Source: Delphinapterus leucas (taxonomy: Eukaryota > Chordata > Mammalia > Artiodactyla > Monodontidae). From it: DNA of 64,000 nt. This document shows, in pieces, positions 58,961 through 64,000 of the stretch. Both the position numbers and the translations under genes were made by a program. Numbering within the stretch: position 1 is the stretch's first letter; each line of letters starts with the position of its first letter. The notes beneath the pieces were generated by a model. That model made no database searches, was not told the origin of the DNA, and saw only the letters and a program-made list of their open reading frames with translations. The DNA is taken from the NCBI RefSeq assembly GCF_002288925.2, contig NW_022098076.1:72919425-72983424 (forward strand), in the 5' to 3' direction.

Positions 58961-59774
58961 TGATGCAGGCCTTTGCACAAGTTAGGGGAATTAAGTTGAG
59001 AAGTTGGCCATGACTGGGCTTTCAATTTTAAGAGAACCATGATAGATGCTAAGCTGGGTTTTCTTCCTCCAACCTGAGCTACCGCAAGGAACACTGAGAA
59101 TCATGAAAAATTTCTCTCTGATTGGTGTGCTTATTCTCCTTTATGTCATTTTCCCCCTTCCTGTCCTTCAAGACCAGGATTTGTCCACTTACAAAAACCT
59201 CTCAGAAGAAAATGATCTGGTAACAGTACCATTACGGGGATTACTTTTCTCAGTAGGACTCTAAAAGTTTTATCTGAAACTGTGTCATGAACAGCTTTAT
59301 TCTCAAAGGAATATTAGCCATCAGCAAATTAAGTGAGATGATGTAGATGAAATCACTTTTAATTTATAAACTGCAATACAGATATTAACCTTCACATTGG
59401 ATAACTTACTTCTACAAAGCCCTTGACTTCCTTAGGGGAATATCCTGCTTTATTTGCCACATGCTCGGCAAAGAGAATACTGGATCTTACTGGAAGGCCA
59501 ATGTTCCTCACTGGCAGCACATCAATGCAAGCTTATAGAAAAAAACACGTGACCGCAATGAGCTACAGTGAGCATCATGGCAAAAAGCGGGTTTGCAGGT
59601 AGCTTGGGAAAATTTCTGTTCTTTTAGAAAGCCTTAACATGAACATCATGCTGATTCATTCATAATCAGTGTGATAAGGGAGCAAAGGGCAGAGAGGAAA
59701 CACAGGGTTACACGTGTCCCTCTCCACTGTCCTTCCATTTGGGATTTCCACTTCGTACCAATGTATTGCTGGTC
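58961..59774. other. Otherwise unassigned interval
   Basis: Apart from the weak plus-strand candidate at 59104, nothing is recognised here. Confidence 0.4.
59104..59265 (+). CDS. Weak candidate: short frame or first exon with a signal-peptide-like N-terminus
   Basis: From the ATG at 59104 (A at -3, an acceptable Kozak context) the frame begins MKNFSLIGVLILLYVIFPLP, which has the layout of a secretory signal: a short polar start with Lys, about 13 hydrophobic residues, then a polar acidic segment (DQDLSTYKNLSEENDL). It either runs on to a stop at 59263-59265 (53 residues) or leaves at a GT near 59219 (gatctg|gtaaca). I do not recognise the protein. A hydrophobic stretch this short can arise by chance in AT-rich DNA, and the longer upstream reading of the same frame (from 59046) lacks the signal-like start. 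No other exon on the plus strand is visible to support it. Treat as a hypothesis. Confidence 0.2.
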
Positions 59775-59870
59775 CCAAAAAAACATTTATGGAGCACCCA
59801 CTATGCGCCAAGCATGTTTCATGGCATTGGAGACATAAAAATGAGTAAGAATTAGCCTCATTACCCCTGA
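59775..59870 (+). mobile_element. L2-like LINE fragment
   Basis: It reads 'aacatttatggagcacccac', 'tatgcgccaagcatgtttca', 'ggcattggagacataaaaat', the same old phrase type as at 13.7, 28.0 and 40.2 kb. Confidence 0.55.
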
Positions 59871-60389
59871 GATTGCCCCTGAGATGCATGCAAGAGAGCA
59901 GGGTATGGAGACCACTTAAGTATATAGATCAGTTCAACATAGAAGAGAAATTGCAAAGATGGAAGTGGGCACAGGGTACTGTGAGAGCCCTGCTCTCAGC
60001 CCACACTGGAAACCATTAGAGCGCAAGTGTGTCTTGCAAGATAAGAGTCTAGCCAGGCAAATAAATCTTCAAGGAAAGTTCAATATAAAAGAAAAAAAAC
60101 AAAAATAAAAAACATGAAGCAGCCACAGCAGCATGCTGGTTAAATTCTCTCCCAACAAATAGGTCATCCTCTGAATATCCTGGTCTCCAATTAGAAAAGC
60201 CTTTTCCTTCCTTCCCAGAAATGCCATGTCATTTCTCTCCACTCTCTGAAGGGTTGGTCTCGTTTCCTCCCTCCTGCTCCTGGAGGGGCATGTTCAGGTG
60301 TGTGTATGCACACGCCCAAGCGTACTTCCCCCAGGTTTGCTTACGTGACCCAACGATGTCCTTGCACCACAAAGCGAATGGCCTAGAAA
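59871..60389. other. No feature recognised
   Basis: Unassigned. The start of the 177-codon frame 60221-60754 lies here, but it has no domain signature and continues into L1 and simple-repeat sequence. Confidence 0.45.
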
Positions 60390-60640
60390 TGCTAACAAAG
60401 ATATTTATATGCAAAGACGTACACTGCCATTATTTACACATTTTAAACAATACCAAAAAAAAGTTAAGGACATTATGGTATATCTTCAAAATGAAACACT
60501 GTAATAGTTCTGAAATTTTAAGACTATTTAATGGCATGGGAAAATTCTCAGGGTATGATGTTTGCTTCTATTTCATATGTGTGTATATGTGCATTTATAC
60601 GTATATATGTGTGTATTTTTCTCAAATTTTCTGCATTGAA
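60390..60640 (+). mobile_element. Old L1 tail fragment (plus), diverged
   Basis: The order 'aacaaagatatttatatgca', 'acattatggtatatcttcaa', 'aatgaaacactgtaatag' follows the L1M ORF2 tail (as at 150-260). It then runs into TG/TA-rich sequence. Confidence 0.55.
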
Positions 60641-60663
60641 CACTGGCATTTAATACCTGTAAC

Positions 60664-60745
60664 CATAAAAGGTGAATATGTGTGTGCGAACATGCATGTA
60701 TGTATGTGTGTATATACATACATACATATCTGTTCACCTTTTATG
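60664..60745. repeat. Hairpin-capable inverted repeat within TG/TA-rich sequence
   Basis: The outer arms 'cataaaaggtgaa' (60664-60676) and 'ttcaccttttatg' (60733-60745) are perfect 13-nt reverse complements. The inner arms consist of ATGT repeats on the left and ACAT repeats on the right that also pair. The whole could form one long imperfect hairpin. Confidence 0.9.
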
Positions 60746-60779
60746 TTTACATAAGCCCACATTCAAAGCAGAAAATTTG

Positions 60780-61330
60780 AGAAATACAATAAACAACTAA
60801 ATACTTCAGTGAATATCATATATAATCCCAACAGCCAGAGATAATCATTACTAATATTTAGGCATATATTTTTCCAGGCCATTCTCCGTACATGCTTTTT
60901 GCTTTTTTAAAAGCTAAATCAAAATACTGGGGTTTTGCAGCATGCATTATGTTCATTCCATGCATCATCATATCAAGGACTTTTTCCATGCTATTAATTA
61001 GTCTTTGTACATTTTATTTTTATATTTTTAATGTAGTATAATTTATCTAGCAGTTTCCTTATGGTAAGAAGTAATGATTTTTATCCTCCTGTTGTTATAA
61101 ACGATGCTTCAAGGAACTTCCTTGACCATGAGTCTTTGTTCATGTATTCACTTATTTCCTCAGACTGGCTATATAGAAGTAAAATTACCAGGTCAAACAT
61201 AAACGATTTTTAATGTTCTTGAAATATGTTTCCTAAATTGCTTTTCAGAAAGGTTATACTAGCTGATACTCTCACAGATGACAAACAACGACCCTTGTAA
61301 CTCTCAGTCTCAAGTGTTATCTTTTTATCG
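60780..61330 (-). mobile_element. Old L1 3' region (minus)
   Basis: The plus strand reads as the reverse of an L1M tail: 'ccagagataatcattactaa', 'catatatttttccaggccat', 'ttgttataaacgatgcttca', 'agaagtaaaattaccaggtc', 'ttgcttttcagaaaggtta'. It lies opposite in orientation to the fragment at 60390. Confidence 0.75.
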
Positions 61331-61346
61331 CCATTGCCAATTTGAT

Positions 61347-61468
61347 ACATGAAAAACTATCTCTTCTTGATACATGAAGAACTACCTCTTTTTGTGTTAA
61401 ATAAAACACATGAAAAACTATCTCTTCTTGATACATGAAGAACTACCTCTTTTTGTGTTAAATAAAAC
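61347..61468. repeat. Perfect 61-bp tandem duplication, nested 25-bp repeat
   Basis: Copy 1 is 61347-61407 and copy 2 is 61408-61468, identical over 61 bp. Each copy itself contains two imperfect units beginning 'gatacatgaaaaactatctc' and 'gatacatgaagaactacctc', spaced 25 bp apart, so an older 25-bp duplication preceded a recent 61-bp one. Confidence 0.95.
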
Positions 61469-61514
61469 AAAGTATAAAAAAATGCATATACAATATGATC
61501 TCAACAATGTAAAT

Positions 61515-61652
61515 GTGTGTCTAAAGAGGCTCAAGAGGGAGGGCATATGGGGACATGTGTGTGCATATGGCTGATTCGCTTTGTTGTGCAACAGAAACTA
61601 ACACAGTATTGTGAAGCAGTTATACTCCAATAAAGATCTACTAAAAAAAAAA
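61515..61652 (+). mobile_element. L1 3' terminus (plus), very short
   Basis: It carries the cetartiodactyl L1 end: 'ggctgattcgctttgttgtg', 'caacagaaactaacacagta', 'ttgtgaagcagttatactcc', 'aataaagatctact' plus A10. It is the sense counterpart of the end at 16761. It is strongly 5'-truncated. Confidence 0.88.
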
Positions 61653-61839
61653 TAAGTTATACAATGAGAATAATGCAAGCACTGTTTGAACTCTTGATAA
61701 GCATTTTACAAAGAAATAAAACTTTAAAACTCTAAAAAAAGATGAACAGAAGGAAATACATGAAAATGTTAGAACTGTCAGCACTTGGTGGTAGAATATT
61801 AAATTACAGCTATTTTCATGTAATAATATTAATAATACT

Positions 61840-62030
61840 CTGTGTACTACTTATTCAAAAGCTTGCATGTTTCAGGAAACATGTGAGGTAATTGACATGC
61901 AGTATCTCATTTAATCCTCAGAACTCTACAAAGTTTTAATATGCCATTTACAGAAGAGCATAATCAAGGCAAGAAAACTAGGTAAGAGGCCAGGCCAGGA
62001 CTTAAACCCAAGCTAAACTAATTCCACAGA
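61840..62030 (-). mobile_element. MIR SINE (minus)
   Basis: Antisense order: 'cagtatctcatttaatcctc', 'agaactctacaaagttttaa', 'tatgccatttacagaagagc', 'caggacttaaacccaagct'. Confidence 0.75.
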
Positions 62031-62089
62031 TCCTGCTTTTTCCTCTTCTTCCTCCTATTTCACCGTATTTTTGCTTTTTTGTCAATGAG

Positions 62090-62400
62090 TATTTGTTCAA
62101 CGAGTATTTGCAGTGACATGGATGGACCTAGAGATTGTCATACTGAATGAAGTAAGTCAGACAAAGAACACATCATTTGATATTGCTTATATGTAGAATC
62201 TTAAAAAATGGTACAAATGAACTTATTTACAAAATAGAAATAGAGTCACAGATGTAGAAAACACACTTATGGTTACCAAGGGGGAAAGGGGAGGATAAAT
62301 TGGGAGATTGGGATTGACATATACACACTACTATATGTAAAATAGATAAGAACCTACTGTATAGCACAGGGAACACTACTCAGTACCCTGTAAAAATTAA
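62090..62400 (+). mobile_element. L1 ORF2 end and 3' UTR (plus)
   Basis: It reads 'gacatggatggacctagaga', 'actgaatgaagtaagtcaga', 'ggttaccaagggggaaagg', 'aacctactgtatagcaca', the same region as 33.3-33.6 kb, and stops before the final L1 tail. It ends about 80 bp from the candidate exon at 62481. Confidence 0.85.
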
Positions 62401-62480
62401 GTTTTTTAAAAAACCCTTTAAAAAATCATAAAAAGCAGTAAACGTTTTTTTACAGCCATTCTCAAATAAGAGTTCCTTAC

Positions 62481-62762
62481 CAAAACCGTTGTCAATAAAA
62501 TTTGACCAGCTTTCCCAGAAAAAGATCTTATCCTCTAGCTCAAGAAGATATGAACGTGAGATGCTCTGGGTGTCCCACAATGACCGTGAGTTGCCCAAAT
62601 GCAAGGGATCAGCATTGTTATAACTTGAAGCATCACTTCCTGACACCCCTGAAACTACACTACATTGGGAGTTGCTCATCTCAGTAAACATTAACTGGGC
62701 CTTGGCTTGTAACATTGCACTCTGTCCATAAGAAATGCCACCTCTGTGAGCAAAGTGGCTAC
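62481..62762 (-). CDS. Probable internal coding exon of an unidentified gene (minus strand)
   Basis: On the minus strand a 282-bp segment is open in one frame and bounded by splice signals: acceptor 'ctttgtctccctaag' just above 62762, and donor GTAAGG (antisense of 62475-62480) after 'ggttttg'. Both boundaries fall after the first base of a codon (phase 1-1), so the exon keeps frame. The 93 full codons begin SHFAHRGGISYGQSAMLQAK, continue through a Ser/Asn-rich middle (NSQCSVVSGVSGSDASSYNN, then ADPLHLGNSRSLWDTQ) and end YLLELEDKIFFWESWSNFID then NGF. Composition is soluble-protein-like: no low complexity, no membrane segment, few Lys runs. An in-frame stop lies just upstream of the acceptor, and beyond the donor the frame continues into Lys/Phe-rich text, as expected of an intron. 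I do not recognise the family. A slightly shorter exon (to 62758) is possible with an alternative AG but would change the phase. It could also be a pseudogene fragment. Confidence 0.6.
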
Positions 62763-63675
62763 CTTAGGGAGACAAAGTCAGAATACAAACTATTGTCCTT
62801 CCTGCCTCAATAGGATGATTGTACTTTCTCTGTATTAGTATTGAGTTTAATAAATTTTGAGAAGATAGAAGACAGGAAACAATGATGTAAATATGATATG
62901 TTCTCGTGTTTATAAATGGCAAGTTTGCCTCTATTTTTGTTAAAATCCAGATAATGACTAGACAATTTTTATGCTAGTCCTTAAACATACACACAGTATT
63001 TTAAATATATATTGCCTACCTAAAAAAACAAAAAACAAAAAAACACCCCTAACATTTGAGTAAAGTTTTAAAAACATTTTACTTAATGATCATTATGAGC
63101 TATGAAAATACAAGTTTGCACATAGACAAATACCATAGCTATTTTATAGACTAAGAAGCTACTTTTCCAAATGTTATCTCTGTTTTGGGTTTTATTAAAT
63201 CTTGATATGTTAAATATTTATATTGAAAACACAACACACAGAACAATAAAAAAGAAATAAAGAACATTTGTATGCAAGGTAAAAGTCCCAAAGCTAACTT
63301 TTTTAATATTCAAGAAACATGTTGATTGCTTGTAAATGTAATATATTTCAGACACATCGTCAGACATTATATCCATTCAGAAATAAGCATTAACAAATCA
63401 GACTTTGTTACTAAACTTTCAGGTGAAAGGAAGCAGGTGAACATCTTCTGTTGACTTTTGTCAGAAAAGGAATAACTTCATCATACTTCTATCATTTAGC
63501 AGTGACTTCTGTCTAAGGCTACAGTGTCGATATCCAGGCCTTGTTCTCCTGGTCTCACACCATCACCTCATTTCATTTTAACTCCAGTCAGGTCCTAACT
63601 TTCTGACCTCTATGGCAACAGAAATCAAAGCACAGAAGCCTTTGGGGCATTCACATTCTTGAGAAAAGTGCCACG
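62763..63675. other. No feature recognised; would be intron if 62481-62762 is an exon
   Basis: AT-rich sequence with A-runs near 63021-63045 and no named repeat. Confidence 0.45.
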
Positions 63676-63734
63676 GAGTTACCTATTTCCTTTTTTTTTT
63701 TTTTTTTTTTTAATGGGTCTGAGTTACCTATTTC
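63676..63734 (-). mobile_element. Minimal L1-machinery insertion: poly(A) plus 9 nt, with 14-bp target duplication
   Basis: 'gagttacctatttc' is present at 63676-63689 and 63721-63734. Between them are one C, a T21 run (63691-63711) and 'aatgggtct'. Read on minus it is 9 nt of unidentifiable template followed by a poly(A) tail, the product expected from an extremely 5'-truncated reverse transcription. The parent (L1, SINE or mRNA) cannot be told from 9 nt. Confidence 0.85.
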
Positions 63735-64000
63735 TTATTTTCCAAGAGCCAGTAAAAGCCTGGGAATCTGATAAGTTTTTGCTTTTCCCATTTCCCTAAG
63801 ATGTCCAACACATTTACAATAGTTTGACAAGCTTCTAATTTGCCGGTGTCCTTTGCATTTTAAATGTGAGGATTCCTCATTAGAAAAGAAAAGTATTTTA
63901 GAAATCCTAACGTCGACTTCCTTTAACTGAGAAGCTGAGATCTTTTTTTCAAAGATGGAAAAAGAAATGATTTGAGACACCAAAGAGAAATGAATATGAA
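63735..64000 (-). other. Unassigned; weak protein-like frame on minus strand
   Basis: Two overlapping minus-strand frames are open here. One (63735-63857) reads DTGKLEACQTIVNVLDILGK, then WEKQKLIRFPGFYW, before a stop at the insertion border, and is locally protein-like. However, no good acceptor precedes it and the only donor (AAATAG|GTAACT) comes after the stop codon. It could be a decayed exon, part of an unnamed repeat, or chance. Confidence 0.2.

Noticed and set aside
60221..60754. Longest open frame of the window (177 codons, plus)
   Set aside because: Its second half is translation of TG/TA microsatellite (repeats of Cys-Val-Tyr-Met-type residues) and its middle is old L1 tail. There is no domain, no signal peptide and no splice evidence.
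61340..61470. CRISPR-like repeat array
   Set aside because: Only two contiguous 61-bp copies without spacers in a mammalian context; a simple tandem duplication.

Overview
This is a mammalian nuclear genomic window, almost certainly from a whale or dolphin. The diagnostic signal is six copies of the tRNA-derived CHR-type SINE that begins GGCTTCCCTGGTGG and contains the Pol III box B core GGTTCG (near 21.2, 29.2, 32.4, 37.5, 48.2 and 51.2 kb). Five are the roughly 200-bp GC-rich form typical of toothed whales and one (32.4 kb) is the longer form of about 330 bp or more. LINE-1 3' ends of cetartiodactyl type and old mammalian repeats (MIR, L2, MaLR/MLT1 LTRs, MER5, a Tigger fragment) complete the picture. 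The sequence is AT-rich and has no CpG island, rRNA, tRNA gene, CRISPR array, operon or bacterial/viral gene cluster.

Layout. 0-6 kb: an old L1 3' end, long unassigned sequence, and an unexplained 97-bp direct duplication (1948-2044 and 4004-4100). 6-11.2 kb: an old minus-strand L1 over 5 kb long with heavily broken ORF2. 11-25 kb: sparse MIR, L2 and L1 fragments, a 5'-truncated L1 with clean target-site duplication (16.7 kb), one CHR SINE and one MLT1 LTR. 25.4-33.7 kb: the densest repeat block (three minus-strand L1 pieces, an MLT1 LTR, an ERV LTR of about 0.84 kb, two CHR SINEs, two unnamed interspersed families). 34-45 kb: mostly unassigned, with a tiny L1-mediated insertion at 39.4 kb. 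45.9-48.1 kb: a younger L1 inserted into an older L1 in the same orientation. 48-60 kb: SINEs, a Tigger remnant, a cluster of LTR and L2 pieces at 52-53.3 kb, and an L2 reverse-transcriptase fragment at 57.8 kb. 60-64 kb: two opposed old L1 pieces around a hairpin-prone simple repeat, a perfect 61-bp tandem duplication, and the one convincing host coding signal.

That signal is a probable protein-coding exon on the minus strand (62481-62762): 282 bp, open in one frame, with an AG acceptor and GTAAGG donor and phase-1 boundaries on both sides. I do not recognise the protein. If it is real, the rest of the window to the left is probably intronic or downstream of this gene, and its 5' part lies to the right. 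A second, much weaker candidate is a short plus-strand frame with a signal-peptide-like start at 59104. No complete gene is visible, so no pathway or system can be reconstructed. I see no evidence of a previously undescribed biological system; the interesting material is retrotransposition by-products, local duplications and the unassigned exon.
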